A stretch of DNA of 64,000 nt, taken from NCBI GenBank assembly GCA_964395835.1, contig CAYNBJ010000002.1:140473-204472 (forward strand), given 5' to 3'. A model generated the notes under the pieces. That model worked only from the letters and a program-made list of their open reading frames with translations. It was not told where the DNA came from and made no database searches. This document shows, piece by piece, positions 26,383 to 34,225 of this stretch; the stretch's first letter is position 1, and every line of letters starts with the position of its first letter. The position numbers were made by a program, and so were the translations under genes. Origin of the DNA: LLD-282 sp964395835. Lineage in GTDB: Bacteria; Pseudomonadota; Gammaproteobacteria; Berkiellales; Berkiellaceae.

Positions 26383-26798
26383 GTTTTTTTTACCCGATAA
26401 TATTCATCATGTTTGGACGCAATATTTTTTACGAGAAAGATATTTTTTTCGCGATTGTATTGTCCATAAAGTAATACATCTTGTTCTTCTTGTAATAAAC
26501 GTGGTGCTATGCCCTGATAAACAACATCGATGATTTGATCATGGTGATCTAGATCGTACATTTTAAAAGAGAGCTGTTCTTGATGAATGAGAAGCGATTT
26601 TGATAAAACACGACCTGATAAATAAACATCTGTGTCTGTATTGCCATCTTGCTTAATCAATTGTGTTATAGATAAATATAAATCAAAGGATTCGCGATAA
26701 GCTTTTAATAGTGAGAAGAAAATCAAGCCGACAAATACACAATAAAAACAGATTTTTTTGAAAATCCGAAATTGTTTTTGAGATAGAATCAAATCCAT
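26379..26798 (-). CDS. ccmE: periplasmic haem chaperone CcmE
   Basis: The product has 139 residues. CcmE binds haem covalently and carries it from CcmC to CcmF. An N-terminal membrane anchor (about 14-31) precedes a beta-barrel domain (VYLSGRVL ... LSFKMYDL ... DVVYQGIAPRLL ... LYGQY). The haem-binding motif H130-D-E-Y-Y134 lies in the expected place near the end, at the same residue numbers as in E. coli. The C-terminal tail after the motif is very short. Overlaps with ccmD (10 bp) and ccmF (4 bp) show a tightly packed operon. Confidence 0.95.
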   Translation of the reverse strand: MDLILSQKQFRIFKKICFYCVFVGLIFFSLLKAYRESFDLYLSITQLIKQDGNTDTDVYLSGRVLSKSLLIHQEQLSFKMYDLDHHDQIIDVVYQGIAPRLLQEEQDVLLYGQYNREKNIFLVKNIASKHDEYYRVKKT

Positions 26799-26896
26799 TC
26801 TTTTCTCAATTTAAAAAGAATAAAAAAAGTTGTGCCAATCATGACAAGATCATAAAAAAGAAAAAAAATTGACATAAGATCTTGGTGTTTAATCAT
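26789..26896 (-). CDS. ccmD: cytochrome c maturation protein CcmD
   Basis: This 35-residue ORF fills the gap between ccmC and ccmE. It overlaps the ccmC end by 8 bp and the ccmE start by 10 bp. It has a short polar start (MIKHQDLM), a single hydrophobic helix (FFLFYDLVMIGTTFFILF) and a basic end (KLRKEWI). This is the size, topology and gene order expected for CcmD, the small membrane protein that releases holo-CcmE from the CcmABC complex. The sequence itself is poorly conserved in the family, so the call rests mainly on position and topology. Confidence 0.8.
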   Translation of the reverse strand: MIKHQDLMSIFFLFYDLVMIGTTFFILFKLRKEWI

Positions 26897-27638
26897 GATG
26901 TGCTCCATGGCTTTCTTGCGTATGTTTTAAAGAATTTTTCATTTTAATATAAGTAAAAAAAGCAGTGTAGGCTCCGCTTAATGATAAAATTTGAAATAAG
27001 TGCAAAGATAATCTCCATAAGAAATCATATTCGATTGTTGATCCATTGCGTATGGAAAAAACAGGTCCTTGATGTAGGGTTTTAAACCATAATACAGAGA
27101 AGTGCGTTAAAAAAACATCAAATAAACCGAAAAGAATTAAAACAGCGATAGCAAAACGGGCTTGTTTTGAATACATAATTTTAGGTGTTTTCAGCAAAAT
27201 TAAAATAAAAGAGATAAAAATACATAAAATTAAAAAACTCGTTAATCGCATATCCCAAACCCAAGGAATTCCCCAAGAAATATTGCCCCATAAAATTCCA
27301 GAGATAATCGTAAAGATACTGGTGCATAACGCAGGCCATAGTAGCCCTTCAATAAAGAAAAAAAACCACTTAATTGGCCACAGTAAATATAAAGCGGCAA
27401 AACTTGCGGCGCCGATATAAAGACTGAGACCGGTGATTGCACAAGGAACATGGCAATAAAGATATTGCACAAATATACCATGGAGCTCATCAGATGGAGA
27501 TGTTATTCTGGACCATATGCATACAGGCAATAACAATACAGATAAGAAAAACAAATACTGACTGCTACTTCGTAATAAAAATATGCAATTTTCAGCACTC
27601 GGTAAAGATAGTGCCCATTTTGTCTTTTTCATTTTCAT
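26889..27638 (-). CDS. ccmC: haem exporter/transfer protein CcmC
   Basis: The product has 249 residues and about six membrane helices. CcmC loads haem onto CcmE. The WWD motif appears as SWGIPWVWDMRLTS (about 121-134). The flanking haem-ligand histidines are present at H63 (YCHVP) and in the LHQGPVF block (family TLHQGP) near residue 193. The start overlaps the ccmB end by 47 bp; a slightly later ATG (27632) is also possible. The length is normal for the family. Confidence 0.93.
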   Translation of the reverse strand: MKMKKTKWALSLPSAENCIFLLRSSSQYLFFLSVLLLPVCIWSRITSPSDELHGIFVQYLYCHVPCAITGLSLYIGAASFAALYLLWPIKWFFFFIEGLLWPALCTSIFTIISGILWGNISWGIPWVWDMRLTSFLILCIFISFILILLKTPKIMYSKQARFAIAVLILFGLFDVFLTHFSVLWFKTLHQGPVFSIRNGSTIEYDFLWRLSLHLFQILSLSGAYTAFFTYIKMKNSLKHTQESHGAHHD

Positions 27639-28188
27639 AACTCCACTGGCAGGGCAAAAAAAACCACTTTAAACCGACATGTGTGAAAGCAAAAATCGCT
27701 AAACACATCAAAAAAAACAGACCATCTAATAGAGACTCGACGATATGATGAGAAGATGGAGTGTAATTGTTCATAATTATGAACCAAGGAACAGCTCCTA
27801 AGCAAATCCAAAGATATTTGTAAATCTCTTGAAAAACGAGAGAGGATATAATAACTATTAACGATCGGAGCGAGACAAGGCCAAACCAAAAGCTGAAAAT
27901 TAATTTCAAAGGATAGTGAGCAGTCCACAATCCTAAAAAGAGAGATCGTAATACGATTTCTAAAATGACAATCCAATAAATCGCGTCGGTCTGATTTTGA
28001 AAAAAACTTTGTTGTATGGCTGCAAAATTATTTTCGAGTATGGATGGACGTATCAGAAGAAATAAAAAGAGAAATGATATTGAAAATGTTACAGAGTTTT
28101 GATTATAAAAAAATATCGCGAATAAAAAAAGTATAATAATGTCGCTGAACAATGTATACGCCAAGTGGGTCAATAATCGTAAAAACAT
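27592..28188 (-). CDS. ccmB: haem exporter membrane subunit CcmB
   Basis: The product has 198 residues with about six hydrophobic segments, shorter than the usual 220. It is the permease partner of CcmA in the CcmABCD complex that releases holo-CcmE. Sequence conservation is modest; the call rests on membrane topology and on its place between ccmA and ccmC, with 19-bp and 47-bp overlaps. The C-terminal residues are charged and lie within the overlap with ccmC. Confidence 0.85.
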   Translation of the reverse strand: MFLRLLTHLAYTLFSDIIILFLFAIFFYNQNSVTFSISFLFLFLLIRPSILENNFAAIQQSFFQNQTDAIYWIVILEIVLRSLFLGLWTAHYPLKLIFSFWFGLVSLRSLIVIISSLVFQEIYKYLWICLGAVPWFIIMNNYTPSSHHIVESLLDGLFFLMCLAIFAFTHVGLKWFFLPCQWSYENEKDKMGTIFTEC

Positions 28189-28781
28189 AACTGATCCGCT
28201 TGTTGATTGATTTTGATAAAAATATTTCTGCTATTTTGTAACCAGAACGGTTCAGAGTGTTGGGAATATATGATATTTCCTCCATTTAGCAAAAATTGAT
28301 TTATGATAGAGATGAGCATTTCTTTTTTTTCTGCATCCAAATGCTCTAAAGATTCATCTAATATCCATATCCGTCTATCTGCCTTGAGAAAACAACATAA
28401 TCCTAAAAGTTGTTTTTCTCCTTGAGACAACATGAAAATTTTTTTTCTTGTTCCTATTTTTGACAAGAGATCCATGTATTCACAATTGTGCCATAAAGCA
28501 CAAGATTCCACACTCTCGTTTTCTAAAAATTCTAAAAAAGCGTTTGTAGATGGGATATATGAATAAGAAATATTAGCTTCTTTTAAATATTCACTTACCA
28601 GTTTTAAATAAGTAGACTTTCCAGCACCATTTGGCCCATGAATGCGAATTGCTGTTTTGTAGTTGATTGCGATTTCTGGAACGACTCGCCAGCTACTTTC
28701 ATCAAAAGAAAAAGAAATTTTAGGAATGTGTATTTCTTGATGCATGGTTTGTTGGCAAATTCGAATTTTATTGAGGACCAT
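28170..28781 (-). CDS. ccmA: haem exporter ATPase CcmA
   Basis: The product has 203 residues. It is the ABC ATPase that drives release of haem-loaded CcmE. Motifs are Walker A GPNGAGKST (49-57), signature LSQGEKQ (118-124), Walker B IWILDE (138-143) and H-switch YSQHSEP near 172. GGCGGA about 8 bp before ATG 28781 supports the start. It leads the operon ccmABCDEF-ccmH. No gene lies immediately upstream on this strand, so the promoter should be within 28782-29030. Confidence 0.92.
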   Translation of the reverse strand: MVLNKIRICQQTMHQEIHIPKISFSFDESSWRVVPEIAINYKTAIRIHGPNGAGKSTYLKLVSEYLKEANISYSYIPSTNAFLEFLENESVESCALWHNCEYMDLLSKIGTRKKIFMLSQGEKQLLGLCCFLKADRRIWILDESLEHLDAEKKEMLISIINQFLLNGGNIIYSQHSEPFWLQNSRNIFIKINQQADQLCFYDY

Positions 28782-29030
28782 AGTTTATATCCGCCATCTG
28801 ATTCATGGCAAGACTTGTAGTTCATTCTAAGACATCGTATCTTTTTTTCAAGACAAGAGTCGAGAGGAAATATTAATCAGATTTTAGAAGTTGATACGAT
28901 AGCTCTGTGTTTTTAAATTTTTGAAAAGATAATGTTTTTTATAAAGTGATTATATATATCTATTCAAGCAAATTGCACTGTTTATCAATTTTTTCGAAAT
29001 CTTAAATTTTTTCTATAAATATGATGCAGA

Positions 29031-32000
29031 TTAGGTGTGTTGAATTCGCAGATTCTTTTCTTCAGTCAAAGAATCTGTTTGGGGGCGCGTATTGCTAAAC
29101 AATAATGTAGTTTGAGTTTTAAAGCTTGCTAACGATTCCACATCAGACGTTTGTTGAGATGATATTTGCAAAGATTCTGTATCCTTTGCTTGAACAATAT
29201 TGCAGATAAGAACTGACATGTCTTGATAACCATTTTTTTTGCAATAATCAAGAGCTGTTTCATTCATATTGTTTTTATACGTCAAGAGATGTTCTTTTGT
29301 ATATTTTTCTATAATCTTGGAGTATTTTTTATCCAAACACTGGAAAAGAAGATATGATTTTATCTGATCATTTCTATTTCTAGAAAAATAAGAGCGCCAA
29401 ATCTGTTTCAGCATAATATTGAAGGTTAGGTATTCCCTCTCTTGAAAGACTGATTTAATAATTCTAAGTAATCGAGGTTCAGGGCATTCTGTTATTTGTA
29501 AATTGAGCGTTCGATCTAAAAGCGCTTTGGCGATTTTACGATGCTCTTTTCTGGCATTTTTTATTATCTGTAGTGTTTGTGGATCCAAATCAATTCTATA
29601 TCCTTGAGGGTCAAATGGATCAGCTCCACAATCAATTAAAAATGTCAGCACTTTTTCTTTTTGTAATTGTGCTGATAATATGAGAGCAGAGTTATTAGAC
29701 CGATCTCGAAGCGCAAGATTTGCACTTTTGTGAAGAAGCAAACCGATGATTTCTAATCCGTTTTTGGCAGGGATAGCGTGCATGAGAGCCGTTTTTCCAT
29801 TTCGATCTTGCAGGTTGAGATCTGCTTGCTTTTCAATAAGACGCTGGACTATTTGCATGTCCTTTTCTAGACGAATAGCATGCATGAGAGCGGTGTAGCC
29901 ATTATTGTCTTGGAGATTGATATTTTTTGCTTTATCAATAAAAAGATCGATGATTTCTACATTATTCGTTAGACAAATAGCGTGCATGAGAATGGTTTTA
30001 TGATTCATATCTTGAAAGTTCGGATTGGCATCTTTGCTCAGAAGAAAAGGGATGATTTCTAATCCGTTTTTGGCAGTGGTAGCGTGCATAAGAGCGGTTT
30101 TTTGATTGATATCCTGAAGGTTTGGATTGGCATCTTTGCTCAGAAGAAGCTGTACTATTTGCGGGTCTTTTTCGAGATAAATAGCATGCATGAGAGCCGT
30201 TTTTCCGTTTCGATCTTGCAGGTTGAGATCTGCTTGCTCTTCAATAAGACGCTGGATTATTTTCATGTCTTTTTCCTGACGAATAGCATGCATGAGAGCG
30301 GTGTAGCCATTATTGTCTTGGAGATTGATATTTTTTGCTTTATCAATAAAAAGATCGATGATTTCTACATTATTCGTTAGACAAATAGCATGCATGAGAG
30401 CTGTTTGTCCATCGCTATGAACGTAATTGATTGTACTTGGGCAGCATTGTATTAAAGTTTTTAAAGCATCGATTGATGCATCTTTGATCATCGATCTTAT
30501 CAAAGATGCTAGGAACTTTGTCTGATCCTCTGGTAGTGTTAATATGATTTCAATCAGCACTTCCATGCAATTCGTATGATTATGAATGATAGCTGTCTTA
30601 AGAGCTGCATAACATAATTCAAAAGGCGTCTGCATTGTGGAATAAAATCTGTTCTCTGACAGAGTGAACTGTTGTGTCGTTTCGATTTTGATTATTTGGT
30701 GAAGCCTTATGCGGTTTCTTTTATCGGCTTCAGCTTTAATCAGTTGCTTGATTATTTCAATATATCCATGCTTCGCAGCTACCATAAGAGCTGTGTTTGT
30801 GCATTGTTTGTGATAAAGATGCAAATGAATATCAGCGTGAATTAAAATATCTAGGACGCGCTGTTGATTCTTTTGGGCGAAATAGCAAAAAATATCATTT
30901 GCTGCAGTCGGTCTTATTTTTTGGTTAAACATGCTTGTAAAGAGCTCAGTCGTATTGAGATAGCCTTGTGACAATACAAGAATAAAATAGCTCATGATGT
31001 CATCATAAGAGACCTGTATCCGATGTGTCCTCATGTATTGTTTTAAGTGATTCAAGATAATCATTTTACAATTTTGTGCTGCATAAAGACAAAGATCTTT
31101 ATAATCTTTATGCTTAAAGATGAACCGCTCGAGAATTTTTTCTAAAGCTGTGGCATAGCCATGATATATCACAGCTTTGATTAAGATCCTTAATTGCTCA
31201 TTATTAATTTTAGATAGAAGCCTTTCCAGCTGCTCGCATAGTACAATTTCTGAGCAATTTATTTTTTTTAAATTTTCTTCATTCGCATTCAGGTTTGTTA
31301 TTACATATGATTGCAATAAAAATAAATCATTATGTGGAAAAGACCAGTAATTGAGTTCGAGTGATACGGTATCAAATTGTTCTTTCATCTTTATAATTGC
31401 ATCAGGATCTAAGCATGAATCAATCTGATATGGCTCATTACGACCGAATCTTGCACTCAGATCTGCCAATCCTTCCGTAATTACAGCTAAAATTAACTCC
31501 CCATGATTATGATCAAAACACAAACCTTTTTTGACCAAGAAAGCAATAAAATCTTCTTCCGTGATAACAGGTTGAACGTTTTTTTTGCTGTCGGGATATG
31601 GCAGAGTATTGAGTATGTTCTTCTCTGGATCTTGATGCAATTGATCGTGTATTGCTGCATTACTAGGTACGTTGTTGCGAGAAATGTGGTTCACTTGCTT
31701 AGGAACTAATTGTGTATCATTGAGATCTGCTGATTTCTGTATCCTTTTCGAAGAATGCACAAAGGAATGACATTTCTGATTTTTTTGTGTTAAAACGTAT
31801 TGAAGAGTATTCCTGTATTCAGAAGAGGCTTCGCAGTAATGCCTATATAGAGCATCAGAAGCATGGATAACACCATTTTTTTCGAAAATATAAGGCTTTA
31901 TAATGTCTAATGCAGATTTTTCTATAGGCTGTATAGGCTGATCTGTGGATATAATCATTTCATCCACATCAGCATAGTATTCGCTCTGAAATTGATAATT

Positions 32001-32216
32001 TTGTTGGCGCAGTCGATATATTAAACACTTGAATTGTGCTCTCTGATCTGTAGAAATTGGACAATAATTTTGATACAAATATTGGCTCAAAGGATCGAAT
32101 TTTAAAAATTGCCTCAAGCAATCGAGATCTTGTTGAGAGAGCTGAAGAGAACGATTTTTTTGTTGTTCTTTCAAAGAAACAAGAAATGATGAATACGATT
32201 GACCATCTGAATGCAT
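29031..32216 (-). CDS. very large ankyrin-repeat protein, paralogue of 6585-9314
   Basis: The product has 1061 residues. The N-terminal part (about 7-73) and C-terminal part (about 850-1010) match the ends of the 909-residue ankyrin protein. Shared patterns are LDCL..FL...P.SQYLY....PIS..Q...F.CLI.RLR, and at the other end GADPF, RKEHRKIAKALLD, CPEPRLLRII, and SKIIEKYTKEHLLTY. Between about 580 and 850 are ankyrin repeats of 34 residues (consensus KTALMHAI..EKD.QIVQLLL.K.AN.NLQD). A block of four has been duplicated (offset 408 bp, compare 29893 with 30301). The section 200-560 is helical, with isolated repeats near 475-500. No signal peptide or enzyme motif is visible. Confidence 0.88.
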   Translation of the reverse strand: MHSDGQSYSSFLVSLKEQQKNRSLQLSQQDLDCLRQFLKFDPLSQYLYQNYCPISTDQRAQFKCLIYRLRQQNYQFQSEYYADVDEMIISTDQPIQPIEKSALDIIKPYIFEKNGVIHASDALYRHYCEASSEYRNTLQYVLTQKNQKCHSFVHSSKRIQKSADLNDTQLVPKQVNHISRNNVPSNAAIHDQLHQDPEKNILNTLPYPDSKKNVQPVITEEDFIAFLVKKGLCFDHNHGELILAVITEGLADLSARFGRNEPYQIDSCLDPDAIIKMKEQFDTVSLELNYWSFPHNDLFLLQSYVITNLNANEENLKKINCSEIVLCEQLERLLSKINNEQLRILIKAVIYHGYATALEKILERFIFKHKDYKDLCLYAAQNCKMIILNHLKQYMRTHRIQVSYDDIMSYFILVLSQGYLNTTELFTSMFNQKIRPTAANDIFCYFAQKNQQRVLDILIHADIHLHLYHKQCTNTALMVAAKHGYIEIIKQLIKAEADKRNRIRLHQIIKIETTQQFTLSENRFYSTMQTPFELCYAALKTAIIHNHTNCMEVLIEIILTLPEDQTKFLASLIRSMIKDASIDALKTLIQCCPSTINYVHSDGQTALMHAICLTNNVEIIDLFIDKAKNINLQDNNGYTALMHAIRQEKDMKIIQRLIEEQADLNLQDRNGKTALMHAIYLEKDPQIVQLLLSKDANPNLQDINQKTALMHATTAKNGLEIIPFLLSKDANPNFQDMNHKTILMHAICLTNNVEIIDLFIDKAKNINLQDNNGYTALMHAIRLEKDMQIVQRLIEKQADLNLQDRNGKTALMHAIPAKNGLEIIGLLLHKSANLALRDRSNNSALILSAQLQKEKVLTFLIDCGADPFDPQGYRIDLDPQTLQIIKNARKEHRKIAKALLDRTLNLQITECPEPRLLRIIKSVFQEREYLTFNIMLKQIWRSYFSRNRNDQIKSYLLFQCLDKKYSKIIEKYTKEHLLTYKNNMNETALDYCKKNGYQDMSVLICNIVQAKDTESLQISSQQTSDVESLASFKTQTTLLFSNTRPQTDSLTEEKNLRIQHT

Positions 32217-32343
32217 AGACTCTTTTTACGCGTAGTAGAGCATTGTTCTTGATTATAGTCCATAGAAAAAAATAAAAATCTGAGTTTGATAGATTGTTGC
32301 GATGATGATATTGATATTGTTTTTATAAAATAGCTCATCAATA

Positions 32344-32367
32344 AGAGCTGTCATTTTAGACAGCTCT
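32344..32367 (-). terminator. possible terminator downstream of the ABC-F gene
   Basis: A perfect 9-bp inverted repeat (AGAGCTGTC / GACAGCTCT) with a 6-base loop lies 17 bp beyond the yheS stop. The T-run that follows on the minus strand is short (TTATT), so efficiency is uncertain. Confidence 0.5.
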
Positions 32368-32383
32368 ATGCTAAACATCAGTT

Positions 32384-34225
32384 CTATAGGAAGCTGAGCC
32401 ACTGATCTTCTAGAGATTTTTTTGTATCATTTAATTGAATGAGTTGCTCTGAAAGATCTTTGATTTGCGAATCGCTGTAGTGCAACTTTAGTATTTTTGT
32501 TTGAATTGCTTCAATTTTTTTCTCTATGTCTGTTATTTTTTTCTCTATTTCTTGGCTAGACATGTGAGATGCGACTGTCGCACTGAGCTGGGGTTTTTGA
32601 TTTTCAGAGCGTTTTTTATCAGCAGCATGTTTCGATTCTAAGGATAAAGCTTTTTTTCTTTCAGCGATAATCCATTGAGCATAATCATCTAAACTGCCCT
32701 CATATGGGGCGACTTTTTGATTATGCACCAGAAAAAACCGATCTGTAACAGCATTTAAAAGATCTCTATCGTGCGATACAACAATGACTGCACCTTCAAA
32801 CGATTGCAATGCAAGAGCTAATGATTCGCGCATTTCAAGATCTAAATGGTTTGTCGGCTCATCAAGTAGTAAAAGATGCGGTTTTTGCCAAGCCAATAAA
32901 CATAAAACTAATCGAGATTTTTCTCCTCCGGAAAACTGTTCCGTTGTTTCAAAGACTTTATCACCATGAAATCCAAATTGACCTAAAAAAGATCGCAAAA
33001 TTTGCTGATCAGATCCAGGTGCAATTTGTCTTAAGTGCCAAAAAGGTGTTTGATCAAAACGTAAAATATCAACCTGATGTTGTGAAAAATACCCAACTTT
33101 TAGTTTTGGGCTTGTGTACTGAGTCCCCTTGAGTGGATTTAAAATACCACATAATGCTTTGATAAGAGTTGATTTTCCTGCACCATTTCCACCCAAAAGA
33201 CCAATACGATCTTGTGGTGAAATGTGAAATTGAACGTTTTTCAAAATGATTGTGTCATGATATCCCAGATCTGCATCTTTTAGCTGCACTAATGGGTTGG
33301 GGCAATTCTCTGAGGCAACCATTTCAAATCTAAAATCCTCAGCAAGGTGAACAGCTGCTAAGATTTCCATTTTATCCAGGCTTTTCATGCGAGATTGAGC
33401 TTGTTTGGCTTTCGAAGCCTTCGCTTTAAATCTGCGAATAAAAGATTGCAGGTGAGCTATTTTAGCCTGTTGCTGTTCAAAAGCTTTTTGTTGCTGTTGA
33501 AGTTGTATTGCTTTCCAGTTTATAAAATCAGAATATGTCCCTTTGTGAACATGCATTTTTTGATGTTCTATTCTAATCACTTTGTTAACGACATTGTCAA
33601 GAAAAACACTGTCATGTGCAATCACGATAAGTGTGCCTTCAAATTTATTTAACCATTTTTCCAGCCAATAAACAGCGTCTAAATCCAAATGGTTTGTTGG
33701 TTCATCTAAAAGCAGGAGATCGCATGGCTGCATTAAGGCTCTGGCAAGATTCAGTCGCATTTGCCAGCCACCAGAAAACTCTTTAATCGCTTTTTTTTGA
33801 GCAGATGCTGAAAAACCTAACCCGTATAGCAATTCTGCGGCACGTGTAGGAGCTGTATAGCCATCGATTTGTTCTAGATACTCATAACACTCAACTAAGC
33901 GTTCCATATTGCTTTCAGATTCAGCTTGACGAATGGCTTGAGTAATCTCTGCATACCTACGATCGCCCTCTAAAACATAATCAAGAGCGGAGAGTTCGGT
34001 TTGTGCAACTTCTTGTTCTACAAAAGAAATGCGCAACTGAGACGGCATGTTAAAAACGCCGCCATCTTCAACAAATTCCTTTTTTATCAATCCGAATAAA
34101 GAAGACTTGCCACTACCATTAGCACCGATCAGGCCGACTTTTTCACCAGAAAAAATTTTCCCTGAGGCTTTATCAAGAAGCGATAAAGATCCTCTGCTGA
34201 GAGAGATCTCATTAAACTCAATCAC
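32384..34225 (-). CDS. yheS: ABC-F family ATPase, YheS type
   Basis: The product has 613 residues and two ABC domains in one chain with no membrane segment. The first Walker A is GANGSGKSS (about 33-41) and the second GGNGAGKST (about 344-352). Each domain carries LLLDEPTNHLD. The linker holds the basic ABC-F segment KAKASKAKQAQSRMKSL (about 267-283), and the C-terminus is a coiled coil (about 545-610). The N-terminal sequence closely follows E. coli YheS. ABC-F proteins act on ribosomes to relieve stalled or troubled translation. The start overlaps the valS stop (ATGA), so it is cotranscribed with valS. Confidence 0.93.
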   Translation of the reverse strand: MIEFNEISLSRGSLSLLDKASGKIFSGEKVGLIGANGSGKSSLFGLIKKEFVEDGGVFNMPSQLRISFVEQEVAQTELSALDYVLEGDRRYAEITQAIRQAESESNMERLVECYEYLEQIDGYTAPTRAAELLYGLGFSASAQKKAIKEFSGGWQMRLNLARALMQPCDLLLLDEPTNHLDLDAVYWLEKWLNKFEGTLIVIAHDSVFLDNVVNKVIRIEHQKMHVHKGTYSDFINWKAIQLQQQQKAFEQQQAKIAHLQSFIRRFKAKASKAKQAQSRMKSLDKMEILAAVHLAEDFRFEMVASENCPNPLVQLKDADLGYHDTIILKNVQFHISPQDRIGLLGGNGAGKSTLIKALCGILNPLKGTQYTSPKLKVGYFSQHQVDILRFDQTPFWHLRQIAPGSDQQILRSFLGQFGFHGDKVFETTEQFSGGEKSRLVLCLLAWQKPHLLLLDEPTNHLDLEMRESLALALQSFEGAVIVVSHDRDLLNAVTDRFFLVHNQKVAPYEGSLDDYAQWIIAERKKALSLESKHAADKKRSENQKPQLSATVASHMSSQEIEKKITDIEKKIEAIQTKILKLHYSDSQIKDLSEQLIQLNDTKKSLEDQWLSFL

